Source: Terriglobia bacterium (GTDB lineage Bacteria > Acidobacteriota > Terriglobia > Terriglobales > Acidobacteriaceae). From it: a stretch of 64,000 nucleotides of DNA. Of the stretch, positions 35,592 through 46,794 are shown in pieces. The notes under the pieces were generated by a model. That model ran no database searches. It was not told where the DNA came from and saw only the letters and a program-made list of their open reading frames with translations. Location of the stretch: NCBI GenBank assembly GCA_020073665.1, contig JAIQEU010000007.1:67001-131000 (forward strand), written 5' to 3'. Positions within the stretch are counted from its first letter, which is position 1; every line of letters starts with the position of its first letter. A program made the translations under genes and the position numbers.

Positions 35592-35626
35592 GGAATTGGG
35601 TGCTTTTCTCCGAAGCTGCGCCCTGC

Positions 35627-35650
35627 GGGACAGCCGAAGGCGGCTGTCCC
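35627..35650. repeat. REP-like palindrome, copy B (GGACAGCCG family)
   Basis: Perfect 10-bp arms GGGACAGCCG and CGGCTGTCCC around AAGG, followed by AACG. It lies between the convergent ends of the DUF1624 gene and acnA. Confidence 0.75.
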
Positions 35651-35680
35651 AACGAGGTTCTTTAGCAAGCGGCTTTGCTC

Positions 35681-38467
35681 CTACGCGTGCACCGGCTGCG
35701 CGCTCGGCTTAGCGCTCAGCAACTGCCGCAGCACGTACTGCAGAATGCCGCCGTTGGCGTAGTACTGCGCCTCCTGCGGCGTATCAATGCGCACCAGGGC
35801 GCTGAACTCGGAGGTCTTGCCTTTCACCTTGGCGCGAACCTTTACCTGCCGTCCGGGAGCGAAGTGCTCGACCAGTTCACGGACGCCGGTGATCTCCAGT
35901 ACTTCTTCGCCGGTCAACCCGAGCGACTGCGCGTTTTCTCCAGCCAGGAACTGCAGCGGCAGGATTCCCATGCCGACCAGGTTCGAGCGGTGAATGCGTT
36001 CGTAGCTTTCGGCAATGACGGCGCGCACGCCGAGCAGCCGCGGCCCTTTAGCGGCCCAGTCGCGGGATGAACCTGAGCCGTATTCCTTCCCGGCGAGAAT
36101 CACCAGGGGCACGCCGTCGGCAATGTACTTCTCCGAGGCTTCGAAGATGGTCATTTCGGCGCCGTCGGGCAGGTGGCGGGTGAATCCGCCTTCGGTGTTC
36201 ACCATCTTGTTGCGCAGGCGCACGTTGGCAAACGTCCCGCGCACCATGACTTCATGATTGCCGCGACGCGAGCCGTAGGAATTGAAGTCCGCCGGCTTCA
36301 CCCCATGCTCGATCAGATACTTTCCGGCCGGGCCGTCTTTCTTGATGGAACCAGCGGGCGAGATGTGGTCGGTGGTGACGCTGTCTCCAAGCACGGCCAG
36401 CACCCGGGCGCCGGTGATGTTCTCGACCGCAGGCGGCCGTACCTTCATTCCGTCGAAGTAAGGCGCTTGGCGGATATAGGTGGAATCCTTCGCCCAAGCA
36501 TAGGTCTCGCCTTTGGGCACCACCAGCGAGCGCCAGCGCTCGTCGCCGTCGTAAACGCCGCCATAGCTCTTGCGGAACATGCTGGACGTAATCGATTTCT
36601 CGACGGCTTCTTCAATTTCGCGCTGCGTGGGCCAGATGTCGACCAGGTAAACCGGCTTGCCATCTTTGCCTTTGCCGAGCGGGTCTTTGCGCAGGTCAGT
36701 GTCAATGCGTCCAGCCAGCGCGAAGGCCACCACCAGCGGCGGCGACATCAGGTAATTGGCGCGCACTTCTGAGTTGATGCGGCCTTCAAAGTTGCGGTTT
36801 CCGGAGAGCACCGAGGCCACTACCAGGTCTTTTTCCTCGATAGCCTGTGAGACTTCCATGGGCAACGGCCCGGAGTTTCCGATGCAGGTGGTGCAGCCGT
36901 AGCCCACAATGTGGAATTTCAGCTTCTCCAGATACGGCATCAGGCCCGCGTTTTGCAGGTAATCGAGCACCACTTTCGAGCCGGGAGCGAGCGAGGTCTT
37001 CACCCACGCAGGGACTTCCAAGCCGCGTTCCACCGCTTTCCTGGCCAGCAGACCCGCGGCCAGCATCACCGAAGGGTTCGAGGTGTTGGTGCAACTGGTG
37101 ATGGCCGCAATTACCACACTACCGTGGTGCAAGGCGCCTTTCACGTCCTTGGCGACGTGCTCATGCACGTTGGGATCTTCGACGCCAACCGCGCTGGGGC
37201 TGCCGCCCTCCTGCTCCCAGCGTCCGACTTGGCTAATCGGGGCGGCGGTCTTGGCGCCTGACTTCGGCTTCATCAGCGTGGGCAAGGCGGTGTTGAAGGA
37301 ATTTCCCGCTTGCGACAGCACCACGCGATCCTGCGGACGCTTGGGCCCGGCCAGGCTGGGCTCGACGGTGGCGAGGTCCAGTGACAGCAACTCGGAGTAT
37401 TGCGCCTCCGCCGTCTTCTCATCGTGGAACAGGCCCTGCTCGCGGCAGTACGCCTCGACCAGCGCAATCTGCTCATCGGAACGTCCGGTGAGACGCAGGT
37501 AGCGCAGGCTTTCTTTGTCGACCGGGAAGATGCCGCAGGTGGCGCCGTATTCGGGCGACATGTTGGCTATGGTGGCGCGGTCGGCCAGCGGCAGGTCTTG
37601 CAGGCCGGGGCCGAAGTACTCGACAAACTTTCCCACCACCCCGTGCTTGCGGAGCATCTCGGTGATGGTGAGCACCAGGTCGGTCGCGGTCGCGCCTTCA
37701 CGCAGGCGTCCGGTCAGCTTCACGCCCACAACCAGCGGGATCAGCATGGAAACGGGCTGCCCGAGCATGGCGGCCTCGGCTTCGATCCCGCCAACGCCCC
37801 AGCCCAGCACGCCCAGGCCATTGATCATGGTGGTATGCGAGTCGGTGCCCACCAGCGTGTCGGGATAGGCGGCGCGCTTGCCATTCGATTCCTGCACGAA
37901 CACCACCCGCGCCAGGAATTCGAGATTCACCTGGTGCACGATGCCGGTGTCGGGCGGAACAATTGCCAGGTTGCGGAAGGCGGTTTGTCCCCAGCGCAGG
38001 AACTGGTAGCGCTCCTGGTTGCGCTGGAACTCAAGCAGCGCGTTCATGTCGAAAGCGTTCGCCGAGCCGAATTCATCTACTTGGACGGAGTGGTCAATTA
38101 CCAGTTCGGCGGGCTGCAACGGATTGATCAGCCCGGGATCGCCTGACAGTCGCTTCATGGCGTCGCGCATGGCCGCCAGATCGACCACGGCGGGCACGCC
38201 GGTGAAGTCCTGCAACAGCACGCGGCTGGGGGTGAAGGCGATTTCCTTGTCGGGCTTCGACTGGCTGTTCCAGGCAGCGAGAGCGCGAATTTCTTCTTTC
38301 TTCACATTGCGGCCGTCTTCACACCGCAACAGGTTTTCCAGCAAGATGCGCAGCGAAAACGGCAGGTGCTTGGTGGTGATGCCTTGCTTGTCGAGCACAT
38401 CCAGGCGGTAGATTTCGTATTCCTTGTTGCCGACGCGGAGGGTAGAACGGCTGCCAAAGCTATTCAT
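35681..38467 (-). CDS. acnA: Aconitate hydratase A
   Basis: 928 residues from ATG 38467 with AGGAAGG about 12 bases before it; a longer frame to 38509 was rejected for lack of a site. The enzyme isomerises citrate to isocitrate in the TCA cycle with a 4Fe-4S cluster. Seen: [34 protein letters not shown]-like [18 protein letters not shown], the cluster cysteines in [13 protein letters not shown] and [14 protein letters not shown], and the C-terminal swivel domain with [17 protein letters not shown] and [20 protein letters not shown]. Length fits the AcnA/IRP1 class, so an mRNA-binding role for the apo form is possible but not shown. Confidence 0.97.
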   Translation of the reverse strand: MNSFGSRSTLRVGNKEYEIYRLDVLDKQGITTKHLPFSLRILLENLLRCEDGRNVKKEEIRALAAWNSQSKPDKEIAFTPSRVLLQDFTGVPAVVDLAAMRDAMKRLSGDPGLINPLQPAELVIDHSVQVDEFGSANAFDMNALLEFQRNQERYQFLRWGQTAFRNLAIVPPDTGIVHQVNLEFLARVVFVQESNGKRAAYPDTLVGTDSHTTMINGLGVLGWGVGGIEAEAAMLGQPVSMLIPLVVGVKLTGRLREGATATDLVLTITEMLRKHGVVGKFVEYFGPGLQDLPLADRATIANMSPEYGATCGIFPVDKESLRYLRLTGRSDEQIALVEAYCREQGLFHDEKTAEAQYSELLSLDLATVEPSLAGPKRPQDRVVLSQAGNSFNTALPTLMKPKSGAKTAAPISQVGRWEQEGGSPSAVGVEDPNVHEHVAKDVKGALHHGSVVIAAITSCTNTSNPSVMLAAGLLARKAVERGLEVPAWVKTSLAPGSKVVLDYLQNAGLMPYLEKLKFHIVGYGCTTCIGNSGPLPMEVSQAIEEKDLVVASVLSGNRNFEGRINSEVRANYLMSPPLVVAFALAGRIDTDLRKDPLGKGKDGKPVYLVDIWPTQREIEEAVEKSITSSMFRKSYGGVYDGDERWRSLVVPKGETYAWAKDSTYIRQAPYFDGMKVRPPAVENITGARVLAVLGDSVTTDHISPAGSIKKDGPAGKYLIEHGVKPADFNSYGSRRGNHEVMVRGTFANVRLRNKMVNTEGGFTRHLPDGAEMTIFEASEKYIADGVPLVILAGKEYGSGSSRDWAAKGPRLLGVRAVIAESYERIHRSNLVGMGILPLQFLAGENAQSLGLTGEEVLEITGVRELVEHFAPGRQVKVRAKVKGKTSEFSALVRIDTPQEAQYYANGGILQYVLRQLLSAKPSAQPVHA

Positions 38468-38631
38468 AGAAGAGTGCCTTCCTGAAGAAATAAATCGGGG
38501 CCTGGGCACTGCGGGCTGCGGCGCAAGCCCGAACCTCTTAGTTTAATCCTCCGGCTTCGGTTTGTGCAGGCCGGGGCTCTCCGCTGTTTGACATCATCCC
38601 CGCAGCCCCCTAACCTGTTCTGTCCCGGACT

Positions 38632-39906
38632 ATGAAAGTTCTCGTCATTGGAAGCGGTGGACGCGAGCATGCGCTGGTATGGAAACTGCGCCAGTCTCCG
38701 CGCGTCTCCAAGGTGTATTGCGCGCCGGGCAATGGCGGCATTGCCGGCGAGGCTGAGTGCCTGCCGACGGACATCAAAAATGTAGAGACGTTGCTGGCCC
38801 TCGCCCACCAACTGCGTCCGGACTTGACTGTGGTGGGTCCCGAGTTGCCGCTTACGCTGGGCGTGGTGGATGAATTTACCCAGCGCGGCTATCGCATTTT
38901 CGGTCCCACCAAGGCGGCGGCGCAACTGGAGTCGAGCAAGAGTTTTGCCAAGGAATTCCTGCAGCGGCACCACATTCCTACCGCGCATTACGCCATCTGC
39001 AACTCGGCCGACGATGTCCACGACGCCCTGCCGCACTTCCACACACCAATCGTGGTTAAGGCCGACGGCTTGGCCGCGGGCAAGGGTGTGGTCATCTGCA
39101 AGAGCAAAGAAGAGGCGGCGTCGGTTTCCGCCGACATGCTGAGCGGAAAGATGCTGGGCGAGGCCGGATCGCGCGTGGTGCTCGAAGAGTGCCTGGTTGG
39201 TGAAGAGCTTTCGTTCCTGGTGATGAGCGACGGTGAGCGCGTGGCCGCGCTGGCCGCAGCCCAGGACCACAAGCGGGTTGGCGACGGCGACACCGGCCCC
39301 AATACCGGCGGCATGGGCGCCTATTCCACCTCCACGCTGGTAGACGACCAGATGCGCAACTGGCTGCTGCAGCACGTTGCCAGGCCCGTGGTGGACGGCA
39401 TGAAGGCCGAGGGGATGGAATACAAAGGCGTGCTCTATTGTGGGCTAATGATGACGGCCAAGGGACCTATGGTGCTGGAGTTCAATTGCCGCTTCGGCGA
39501 TCCCGAGACCCAGCCCATCCTGATGCGCCTGGAGAGCGACCTGGCGGAGGCGCTTGAGGCCTCGATTGAAGGCCGAGTCAGCGAAGGTGACTTTCGTTGG
39601 TCGACGGATGCCTCGGTGTGTATCGTGATGGCTTCCGGCGGGTACCCGGGCGCGTTTGAAGCGGGGAAGAAGATCATTGGCCTCGAAGAGGCGGGCAGGC
39701 TGGAAGGCGTGAAGGTTTTCCACGCCGGCACCAGCGCGCGCGATGGCGCCTGCTACACCGCGGGCGGGCGGGTGCTTGGAATCACGGCGCGGGCCGCCGA
39801 CCTGCAGACCGCCGTGAGCCGGGCGTACGACGCCGCGTCAATGATTGGGTTTGAAGGGGCACATTATCGGAAGGACATTGCGGCGAGGGCGCTGAAGGTG
39901 AAGTGA
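38632..39906 (+). CDS. purD: Phosphoribosylamine-glycine ligase
   Basis: 424 residues. PurD joins phosphoribosylamine and glycine with ATP, the second step of purine synthesis. The N-terminal Rossmann-like start VLVIGSGGREHALVWKL, then the ATP-grasp region with PIVVKADGLAAGKGVVICKS, VLEECLVGEELSFLVMSDGE and QDHKRVGDGDTGPNTGGMGA, then EFNCRFGDPETQPILMRL with the metal-binding Glu/Asn. The C-terminal domain is complete. Purine genes are grouped here: a small membrane-protein gene and purE follow on the same strand. Confidence 0.97.
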   Translation: MKVLVIGSGGREHALVWKLRQSPRVSKVYCAPGNGGIAGEAECLPTDIKNVETLLALAHQLRPDLTVVGPELPLTLGVVDEFTQRGYRIFGPTKAAAQLESSKSFAKEFLQRHHIPTAHYAICNSADDVHDALPHFHTPIVVKADGLAAGKGVVICKSKEEAASVSADMLSGKMLGEAGSRVVLEECLVGEELSFLVMSDGERVAALAAAQDHKRVGDGDTGPNTGGMGAYSTSTLVDDQMRNWLLQHVARPVVDGMKAEGMEYKGVLYCGLMMTAKGPMVLEFNCRFGDPETQPILMRLESDLAEALEASIEGRVSEGDFRWSTDASVCIVMASGGYPGAFEAGKKIIGLEEAGRLEGVKVFHAGTSARDGACYTAGGRVLGITARAADLQTAVSRAYDAASMIGFEGAHYRKDIAARALKVK

Positions 39907-39943
39907 CCGTAGGAGCCGTTTCAGCGACATTCAGGAGGGCTAT

Positions 39944-40147
39944 ATGCGAAAAGAACTGCGGAGAGGTTTGGTTATGTCCCTGATCGCGGCCGCGATGGGT
40001 TTTTCTGCCTTCTTGCGGATGCAGGGATCGGAGAATGTGCGGGCGGTGCAGATCGTTTCACTGCTGGCAACCGGCATTGGTCTGGGCGTGGCGCTGTCAC
40101 ATGCCAGGGTTCTGTGGGGATTACGTAAAGAGGACAAGGAAGCATGA
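39944..40147 (+). CDS. Small two-helix membrane protein between purD and purE
   Basis: 67 residues. Two hydrophobic stretches ([17 protein letters not shown] and [20 protein letters not shown]) with charged ends RKELRRG and [21 protein letters not shown] just before the ATG gives a good ribosome-binding site. The last bases overlap purE by ATGA, implying translational coupling. I do not recognise a family and no link with purine synthesis is known. Confidence 0.7.
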   Translation: MRKELRRGLVMSLIAAAMGFSAFLRMQGSENVRAVQIVSLLATGIGLGVALSHARVLWGLRKEDKEA

Positions 40148-40650
40148 GCAAGCCACTGGTTTCTATCGTTATGGGCAGTGATTCGGATCTCGATGTCATG
40201 CGAGAGGCGGCCAAGGCGCTTGAGGAGTTCGGGATCGCCTATGAGATCGATGTGACTTCGGCGCACCGCTCTCCGGACCGCACGGCCGACTACGCCAGGA
40301 ACGCCGCCACACGAGGAATTCGCGTGATTATTGCCGGGGCTGGCGGCGCCGCGCATCTCGCCGGCGTAATCGCAGCCCACGCCACGCTCCCGGTAATCGG
40401 AGTGCCCATCTCCGCCACTTCGCTGAACGGGCTCGATTCCCTGCTGGCCACGGTACAGATGCCTGCCGGCATTCCCGTAGCCACGGTGGCTATCGGTAAA
40501 GCCGGGGCCACCAACGCCGGCATTCTGGCCGCACAAATCCTTGCCCTCTCCGATGCCGGACTGGGGAAGAAGATGGTGGCTCACAAACAAAAGCTGGCCA
40601 GCGGTGTGGAAGAGAAATCCAAGAAGCTCAAGAGTGCACTGGGAAGCTAA
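40144..40650 (+). CDS. purE: N5-carboxyaminoimidazole ribonucleotide mutase
   Basis: 168 residues, class I PurE. It moves the carboxyl group of N5-CAIR to carbon 4 of the imidazole, giving CAIR. The phosphate/active site loop [14 protein letters not shown], the catalytic [18 protein letters not shown] and [20 protein letters not shown] are all present, as is [20 protein letters not shown]. PurK, the partner that makes N5-CAIR, is not within the window. The start overlaps the preceding small gene. Confidence 0.97.
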   Translation: MSKPLVSIVMGSDSDLDVMREAAKALEEFGIAYEIDVTSAHRSPDRTADYARNAATRGIRVIIAGAGGAAHLAGVIAAHATLPVIGVPISATSLNGLDSLLATVQMPAGIPVATVAIGKAGATNAGILAAQILALSDAGLGKKMVAHKQKLASGVEEKSKKLKSALGS

Positions 40651-40660
40651 GAATCTCCGG

Positions 40661-40701
40661 ATTGCCAATTGCCGATTGGACTCCGTTCGGCAGTTGGCAA
40701 T
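40661..40701. repeat. Intergenic inverted repeat, ATTGCC family
   Basis: Arms ATTGCCAATTGCCGA (40661-40675) and TCGGCAGTTGGCAAT (40687-40701), one mismatch, loop of 11 bases. It lies just after purE and before the DinB gene. Confidence 0.75.
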
Positions 40702-40726
40702 TGAAAACTGGCCATCGACAATCCCC

Positions 40727-41206
40727 ATGAGTGCAGGTATCCAATTCGCCGAACTGCTCGCTTACAACGAGGAGGAGAACCGGCGATGGAAGCAGTTCTT
40801 CTCCCGCCATCCGCAAGCGCTCGACTTGCCGCTCGATATCGCCGGCGACGTAGGCAAACTGGTGCTCCACATTTTTGCTGTAGAGCTATTTTTCGCCAAT
40901 GCCGTTTCGGATGGAGAAAAGATCGACCTGGACAAACTTCCTTCCGAAACGCTGGATGAAATCTTCCTCATCGGAGAGCGCGCCAGCGGCATGTACAGGG
41001 AGTTTCTCGCCAAGGCCAAGCCGGAAGACTGGGTGGAGGCCATCGGCGTGGGGTTTGGCGAGCTGAGAGCCAGCCGGCGCAAGCTAGTGGCGCAGGCGCT
41101 TACCCACAGCCTGCGACACTGGGCACAGATTTCCACCTTCCTGCGCCAACAGGGACTCAAGCAGGAATGGAACCACGACTTCCTGATGAGTAAGGCGATT
41201 GAGTAG
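40727..41206 (+). CDS. DinB-family four-helix protein
   Basis: 159 residues from ATG 40727; upstream frame is encoded by the inverted repeat and purE shadow, so it was dropped. DinB/YfiT proteins are four-helix bundles with a three-histidine metal site. Seen: EENRRWKQFFSRHPQALDLP, VGKLVLHIFAVELFFANAVS (first His), and the last helix ALTHSLRHWAQISTFLRQQG (two histidines). Some relatives transfer thiols such as bacillithiol; the role here is unknown. A second, distant DinB protein is at 58841. Confidence 0.82.
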   Translation: MSAGIQFAELLAYNEEENRRWKQFFSRHPQALDLPLDIAGDVGKLVLHIFAVELFFANAVSDGEKIDLDKLPSETLDEIFLIGERASGMYREFLAKAKPEDWVEAIGVGFGELRASRRKLVAQALTHSLRHWAQISTFLRQQGLKQEWNHDFLMSKAIE

Positions 41207-41210
41207 GGTG

Positions 41211-41294
41211 GATTGCCGATTTGAGATTGCATTCAGATATGAAGACCCAGACTTTTGCATCATCACCGCCCACAAATCTGAAATCTGCAATCTA
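41211..41294. repeat. Intergenic inverted repeat, GATTG/AAATCTG family
   Basis: Left arm GATTTGAGATTGCATTCAGA, right arm ACAAATCTGAAATCTGCAAT; imperfect pairing. Between the convergent ends of the DinB gene and galU. Confidence 0.55.
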
Positions 41295-41304
41295 GAATGG
41301 TCCC

Positions 41305-42186
41305 TTACAGATTCAAGCTCTTCAGATATTTCCGCAGCGGTTCCCCCAGGTCCGGCCGTTTCAGGGCAAACTCCACGGTGGCTTTCAGGAAGCCCAGCTT
41401 GTCGCCGGTGTCGTGACGCCGGCCTTCGTACACGTAAGCGTACATTTTTTCTTTTTTCAGCAGCAGACGCATTCCGTCAGTCAATTGCAGTTCTCCACCG
41501 GTCCCCACGGGCGTGTTCGCCAGGGTTTCAAAGACCGCGGGGGTAAGGATGTAGCGCCCGATGATGGCCAGGTTCGACGGCGCCACTTCCGGTTTGGGCT
41601 TCTCCACCATGTTGACGATCTCGTACAGCCGGCCGCCAAAGCGCCCGTCCGGCGGTTTCACCTCGAGCACGCCGTAGGAGGAGATCGCCGGCCCGTCGAT
41701 CTGCATCGTGGCGATCACCGAGCACTGGGTTTCGGCAAAAACCTGCATCATCTGCTTCAGGCAGGGCACTTCGGCATCAATCACGTCGTCGGCCAGTAAC
41801 ACCGCGAAGGGTTCGTTGCCCACCAGCTCGCGCGCGGTCAGGACGGCATGGCCCAGGCCCAGGGCTTCCTTCTGGCGCACGTAGGCCACGTGGATCATGT
41901 CGGAGATCTGCCGCACGATTTGCAGCAGGTCGGTCTTGCCGCGCTCCTGCAGCATTCTCTCCAGCTCGTAGCTCACGTCGAAATGGTCTTCGATGGCCTG
42001 CTTGCCGCGGCCGGTGATCATGATGATCTGGTTGCAGCCGGCGGCGAGCGCCTCCTCTACGCCGTACTGGATGATGGGTTTGTCCACCAGCGGGAGCATC
42101 TCCTTGGGCTGGGCCTTGGTGGCGGGAAGAAAACGCGTGCCTAATCCGGCCGCAGGAAAAACCGCTTTGCGAACTTTCATGGTCAT
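41305..42186 (-). CDS. galU: UTP-glucose-1-phosphate uridylyltransferase
   Basis: 293 residues, usual GalU length. It makes UDP-glucose from UTP and glucose-1-phosphate for envelope and storage polysaccharides. The nucleotide-binding start FPAAGLGTRFLPATKAQPKE then MLPLVDKPIIQYGVEEALAAG is diagnostic; further on VRQKEALGLGHAVLTARELV, FAVLLADDVIDAE (metal Asp) and VEKPKPEVAPSNLAIIGRYI. No sugar operon partner is adjacent; mfd follows upstream on the same strand after about 80 bases. Confidence 0.96.
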   Translation of the reverse strand: MTMKVRKAVFPAAGLGTRFLPATKAQPKEMLPLVDKPIIQYGVEEALAAGCNQIIMITGRGKQAIEDHFDVSYELERMLQERGKTDLLQIVRQISDMIHVAYVRQKEALGLGHAVLTARELVGNEPFAVLLADDVIDAEVPCLKQMMQVFAETQCSVIATMQIDGPAISSYGVLEVKPPDGRFGGRLYEIVNMVEKPKPEVAPSNLAIIGRYILTPAVFETLANTPVGTGGELQLTDGMRLLLKKEKMYAYVYEGRRHDTGDKLGFLKATVEFALKRPDLGEPLRKYLKSLNL

Positions 42187-42268
42187 GGGATTCAGTCGTC
42201 CGTCTTCAACCGACTGCCGGAAGATTGTAACTGCTGGTCGCGGAAACTGGCGAATGCAGCGCTGGAAC

Positions 42269-45200
42269 CTACGTGGTCTGGGCTGACACTTCCCGGGCGG
42301 TCAGTTCTTCCAGTAGATCCCGGATCGTTTGCAGTATGCCCTCGGCGCTGGTGGCCCGCATGGCAAACTTCAGCACTCCGTCCGGCGTAAACTGCGCGCC
42401 GCGCTGCGACGAGACAAATCGCGCCAGCTTTGCCGGATCAATCACGGCGTCCTGGCGGAACTTGATGGTCACGATGTCACGCTTGCGCTCGATCCCGGTC
42501 ACACCCACCCGCACCGCCAGCAGTTTGAGCGTGGCGTAATCCAGCAGATTGCGCACCGCGGCTGGCGGCTCTCCGTAGCGGTCGGTAAGTTCGGACCGCA
42601 CGTCATTCAACCGCGGCCCGCTTTCCACTCCCGCAATCATCTTGTACATCCGGAGACGCTGGTTCTCCTCCCGAATGTAGTCCACTGGGATGCGGATATT
42701 GAGTCCCAGGTTAATTTGGATTTCCACCTGGTCTGCAGCCGCTTCGCCTTTCATCTCGCGGACGGCGCGGTCCAGCATCTGGGTGTAGAGCTCGAAGCCC
42801 ACGGCCTCGATGTGTCCGCTCTGCTCGCCGCCCAGCAGGTTGCCGGCGCCGCGCAACTCCAGATCGAGCGCGGCGATCTTGAAGCCCGCGCCCAGATCGG
42901 AGAATTCCTTCAGCGCCGCCAGCCGCCGGCGCGCGATCGGGGTCAGCTCGATTTCGGCAGGCAAGAGCAAATAGGCGTACGCACGCCGGTTCGAGCGTCC
43001 GACGCGGCCGCGCAGCTGGTAAAGCTCCGACAGCCCAAAGCGGTCGGCACGGTTGATGAGGATGGTGTTGCAGAGCGGAATATCGAGCCCGTTTTCGATG
43101 ATGGTTGTGGCCACCAGGATGTCGGCCTCGTGATGCATGAATTTCAGCATCACTTTTTCCAGCGCTCCCTGTGACATCTGGCCATGGCCCACAATTATGC
43201 GCGCCCGCGGCACCAGCGCCTGAATCTTCGCAGAGATTTCCCAGATGCTCTCCACCCGGTTGTGTACAAAATAAACCTGGCCCCCGCGGTCGAGTTCCTG
43301 CTCAATGGACGACTGGATAAGCTTTTCATCCCAGCTGGCGACCACCGTTTGGATGGCGATGCGGTCCTTGGGCGGGGTCTCGATCACACTCATGTCGCGC
43401 AGTCCCACCAGCGACATGTGCAGGGTGCGCGGAATAGGGGTGGCCGACATGGTGAGCACATCCACCTGCTTGCGCATCTGTTTGAGCCGTTCCTTGTGGC
43501 GCACACCAAAGCGTTGCTCTTCATCTACGACCAGCAGGCCGAGATCGGCGAACTTCACATCTTTCGAGAGCAGGCGGTGGGTGCCGATCAGGATGTCGAC
43601 TTTCCCGGCTTCCACCTTCTGCAGAATTTCTTTTTGCTGCTTGGCGGTGCGGAAGCGGCTGATCATTTCAATGCTGACTGGAAAGGCCGCGAACCGCTGC
43701 TTGAAGGTTTCGTAGTGCTGAAAGGCAAGCACAGTGGTGGGCGCGAGCACCGCGGTTTGCTTGTTGTCGTTGACCGCCTTGAACGCCGCGCGCATGGCGA
43801 TCTCGGTCTTACCGTAGCCTACGTCACCGCACAGCAGTCGGTCCATGGGCTGCCGCGATTCCATATCGCGCTTGACATCGGCAATCGCCAGGTCCTGGTC
43901 CTCGGTCTCGCTGTATTCGAAGGCGTCTTCGAACTCCCGCAGCCACTGGTTCTCGGCCGAGAAAGCGTGCCCTTCTGCCGTTTTCCGTTCGGCGTAGAGT
44001 TTGAGAAGTTCGTCGGCCATGTCCTTCATGGCCTTGCGCACCCGGGCCTTGGTCTTGGCCCAGGCGGCCGTACCTAGATGGCTGAGCGGGGGCTTGGCGC
44101 CTTCGGAAGAGCGGTATTTCTGGACCAGGTCCAGGCGAGTCAGCGGGACATACAACCGTGCCGCCTCGGCGTACTCGAGCAGCATGAACTCGGCATTGCC
44201 GTCGCCCTGGTTGATGTCCTTCAACCCCAGATACTGCCCGATTCCATGTTCCACATGGACCACGTAGTCACCGACCTGCAAGTCGCGGAAATCTGAAAGA
44301 AATGCCGACACTTTCGACTTCTGCCGCTGCGGGCGCAACGCTACGGCGTCCGACTCGTCGAACAAATCGCGGGCGCCGTAGATGGTCAGATAAGCGTCCG
44401 GCAGCACCACACCGTCGGGCACGTAGGCTTTTACGAACGTCGTGATCAGAACTTCACCGGCGAAATAGGCGGTCTCGTCGGCGTAGCTTTCCCCGCCGCG
44501 GGTACGGCTCCCCAGCCGGAACGGGACGCTGTATTCGGTGAACATATCCGCCAGGCGCTCGACTTCGCCGGTATTGGGAACAGCGATCAACACCCGCTTG
44601 CGCTCCGCAATCTGCTTCTTCACTTCTTCGATCAGAGAGGGGACTGACCCGTGGAAACGCTGCGTGGGCTGAGTATGGAAGCTGACCGCGGCACCGTTAT
44701 CCTGCGGACGGTCGATTCCCAGGTGTTCAATGCTGGCACCGGGCAGTCCCGCGACTTTCTCCCACCAGTTCTCCGGGGGCAGGTACAGGTGGCTCGGGCG
44801 CACCAGGTTGCCGATACCGCTGCGTTCGTGCGCCTCTTCAATGCGCGCCCAAACACGATCAAACTCCTGCCTGATGTTGTCAGGTTCGTCCGCCAGCACC
44901 ACCGCCTGCGGCAGCAGATCGAACAGCATGCGGTCAGCGCCGGCCACCGGCGCGTAAAACTCCCATCCGGGAAAAACCGTGACCCCGCCGGAGCGCACGG
45001 CTTGTTCTATGACTTCTTCCGTGCCGGTGATGCGTTTCCCCGAAAGCCGGGCGTGAATGGCACCAAGCAGGTCTTCACTGACCGGGGTCTCGGTCAGAGG
45101 AAGCAACAGGACTTCGTCCACGGGATTGGACGACCGCTGGGTTGCAGGATCGAACTTGCGGATAGACTCGATCTCGTCGCCAAAGAATTCGATGCGCAGC

Positions 45201-45805
45201 GGCCGGTCAGCTTCCGGCGGATACACATCGAGAATGCCGCCCCGCAGGGCATATTCCCCCGGCATTTCGACTACATCCACCGCCGTGTATCCGACGGTAT
45301 TCAGATGACGGAGAAGCGGCTCGGTATCCAGCGCCTCGCCACGCTTCACGGCCCGCGCCAAGTCGGCATAGTACTCGGCCGGACGCAGGCGCAGCGCGGT
45401 GGCCGCTACCGGTGACACCACGATAGACACCGCGCCCGTCGCAATCTTCCACAGCGCAACCGCGCGCTCCTCCTGAATTTCAGGGTGAGGAGACAGGTTC
45501 TGAAAGGGCAGGACATCGCGCGAAGGGAGACCCACGATGGAATCCACATCGGAACCTCCGGTCAGTTCGCGAAAGCTCTGCAGCACCGGGACAAACTCTT
45601 CCATCACCCGGTTGTCAGAAACCACCACAATCAGTGGGCGTCCGCAGGCTTTTTGCAGCAAAACCAGGGTAAGCGCTTTGGCAGCAGGGCTGAGTCCGGA
45701 GACACTAATTCGCCCCGCGTTCTCCCGGAGGTGGGAGGCCACACGCTGAAAGGCCGGGAGTTTTTCCACGTCCGCGAACAGATCGCGAACGAAGGGGAGA
45801 ACCAT
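42269..45805 (-). CDS. mfd: Transcription-repair coupling factor Mfd
   Basis: 1178 residues, full length. Mfd displaces RNA polymerase stalled at DNA lesions and recruits UvrA. Domains in order: UvrB-like N region (about 1-330, with [20 protein letters not shown]), RNA-polymerase interaction domain (about 490-560, [20 protein letters not shown]), RecG-like translocase with Walker [16 protein letters not shown] and the DEEQ box VVDEEQRFG, the second motor half with [12 protein letters not shown] and [18 protein letters not shown], the TRG region, and the C-terminal D7 domain. All helicase motifs look intact. Confidence 0.97.
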   Translation of the reverse strand: MVLPFVRDLFADVEKLPAFQRVASHLRENAGRISVSGLSPAAKALTLVLLQKACGRPLIVVVSDNRVMEEFVPVLQSFRELTGGSDVDSIVGLPSRDVLPFQNLSPHPEIQEERAVALWKIATGAVSIVVSPVAATALRLRPAEYYADLARAVKRGEALDTEPLLRHLNTVGYTAVDVVEMPGEYALRGGILDVYPPEADRPLRIEFFGDEIESIRKFDPATQRSSNPVDEVLLLPLTETPVSEDLLGAIHARLSGKRITGTEEVIEQAVRSGGVTVFPGWEFYAPVAGADRMLFDLLPQAVVLADEPDNIRQEFDRVWARIEEAHERSGIGNLVRPSHLYLPPENWWEKVAGLPGASIEHLGIDRPQDNGAAVSFHTQPTQRFHGSVPSLIEEVKKQIAERKRVLIAVPNTGEVERLADMFTEYSVPFRLGSRTRGGESYADETAYFAGEVLITTFVKAYVPDGVVLPDAYLTIYGARDLFDESDAVALRPQRQKSKVSAFLSDFRDLQVGDYVVHVEHGIGQYLGLKDINQGDGNAEFMLLEYAEAARLYVPLTRLDLVQKYRSSEGAKPPLSHLGTAAWAKTKARVRKAMKDMADELLKLYAERKTAEGHAFSAENQWLREFEDAFEYSETEDQDLAIADVKRDMESRQPMDRLLCGDVGYGKTEIAMRAAFKAVNDNKQTAVLAPTTVLAFQHYETFKQRFAAFPVSIEMISRFRTAKQQKEILQKVEAGKVDILIGTHRLLSKDVKFADLGLLVVDEEQRFGVRHKERLKQMRKQVDVLTMSATPIPRTLHMSLVGLRDMSVIETPPKDRIAIQTVVASWDEKLIQSSIEQELDRGGQVYFVHNRVESIWEISAKIQALVPRARIIVGHGQMSQGALEKVMLKFMHHEADILVATTIIENGLDIPLCNTILINRADRFGLSELYQLRGRVGRSNRRAYAYLLLPAEIELTPIARRRLAALKEFSDLGAGFKIAALDLELRGAGNLLGGEQSGHIEAVGFELYTQMLDRAVREMKGEAAADQVEIQINLGLNIRIPVDYIREENQRLRMYKMIAGVESGPRLNDVRSELTDRYGEPPAAVRNLLDYATLKLLAVRVGVTGIERKRDIVTIKFRQDAVIDPAKLARFVSSQRGAQFTPDGVLKFAMRATSAEGILQTIRDLLEELTAREVSAQTT

Positions 45806-45875
45806 TGCCTGTTGATTTTAGCAGGCGAAGGGGCAGAGGAGGGGCTTCGCTACCGATATGCCACGAGGAATTCCA

Positions 45876-46727
45876 CTAGCCCCGCAGCAAAGGCCGAGTC
45901 AAACATGTCGGACCACCGCTGCCGTTGATGCACAACTCCGATCCGGCAAACGTGCGCACATCGAATCCTGCCTGCCGCAGCTTCTGGTTGGTCTTTGAAT
46001 TCTCCTCCAGCGCCAGCAAGCGCTTGCGTCCTAACGAAAGCACGTTGCACGCCAGCGTGTCGCGCTCCGAGGGATCGATTTCGATGAATTCATATCCCCG
46101 CGCGCGCAGCAGTTCAACCGTCTCCACCGCCAGCCACGCAAGATCCACCACCGCAGTTTCGTCGTCGAGCAGGCTGATCAGGGACATCAGATGCAGGCAT
46201 GCCGACGGCCCCGGGCCGTAAGGGAGGGGAGCGGAAATCACTTCCACGCCATGCGGCGCCAGCAAAGCTCGCATCTGTTCAATGCCGGCTGAATTAGTGC
46301 GGTAGCCGTTCCCCACCAGCAGAGTCTTCGAGTCCATCCAGACCATGTCTCCGGCCTCGGTTTTGCCTGGAGGCTTGATTTCGCCCAGGATGGGGATGCC
46401 GAGCCCTTGGCAGAATTCGCGGTGACGGCGCGCTTCCGGCACGCGGTTGGGCTTGCCCGGATGCATTGCGATCAATCCATAGTCGGTCGCGAGCGATGGG
46501 TCGTGGGTATAGACCGCGTCCAGCGAAAGATCGGAAGCGGTTGGCAGGTGAACCACCTCGGCCCCGGCCGCCTCCAGTTGATGGCACAACCCCTCGTGCT
46601 GCTTCTGGGCAATCGCGAAATCTGGCTCGTGGTGAAAACCCAGGTCGCGCCAGCCTGCGCGGCTACTCTGCTCCCAGCCCGCCGAACGCGGCGAGCACAC
46701 CATCACCCGCATCAACTGCCCCACCAT
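45876..46727 (-). CDS. Dimethylarginine dimethylaminohydrolase / amidinotransferase-family enzyme
   Basis: About 283 residues from the Met at 46727 (an ATG at 46712 is also possible); a longer open frame would run under the divergent DUF427 gene. The pentein-fold guanidine-modifying family is shown by GIPILGEIKPPGKTEAGDMV (the E-x-x-D site), the catalytic histidine in ACLHLMSLISLLDDETAVVD and the nucleophilic cysteine near the end in SGGPTCLTRPL. Such enzymes hydrolyse methylarginines, or use arginine-like substrates; which one is uncertain. It is divergent from the DUF427 gene with only 67 bases between starts. Confidence 0.85.
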   Translation of the reverse strand: MVGQLMRVMVCSPRSAGWEQSSRAGWRDLGFHHEPDFAIAQKQHEGLCHQLEAAGAEVVHLPTASDLSLDAVYTHDPSLATDYGLIAMHPGKPNRVPEARRHREFCQGLGIPILGEIKPPGKTEAGDMVWMDSKTLLVGNGYRTNSAGIEQMRALLAPHGVEVISAPLPYGPGPSACLHLMSLISLLDDETAVVDLAWLAVETVELLRARGYEFIEIDPSERDTLACNVLSLGRKRLLALEENSKTNQKLRQAGFDVRTFAGSELCINGSGGPTCLTRPLLRG

Positions 46728-46794
46728 CGAGTGACCATTGAAGTGTGTGGCCAAAGTTTGCGACCGCCTTCCTGTCGAGCCATCTAACGTTAAT

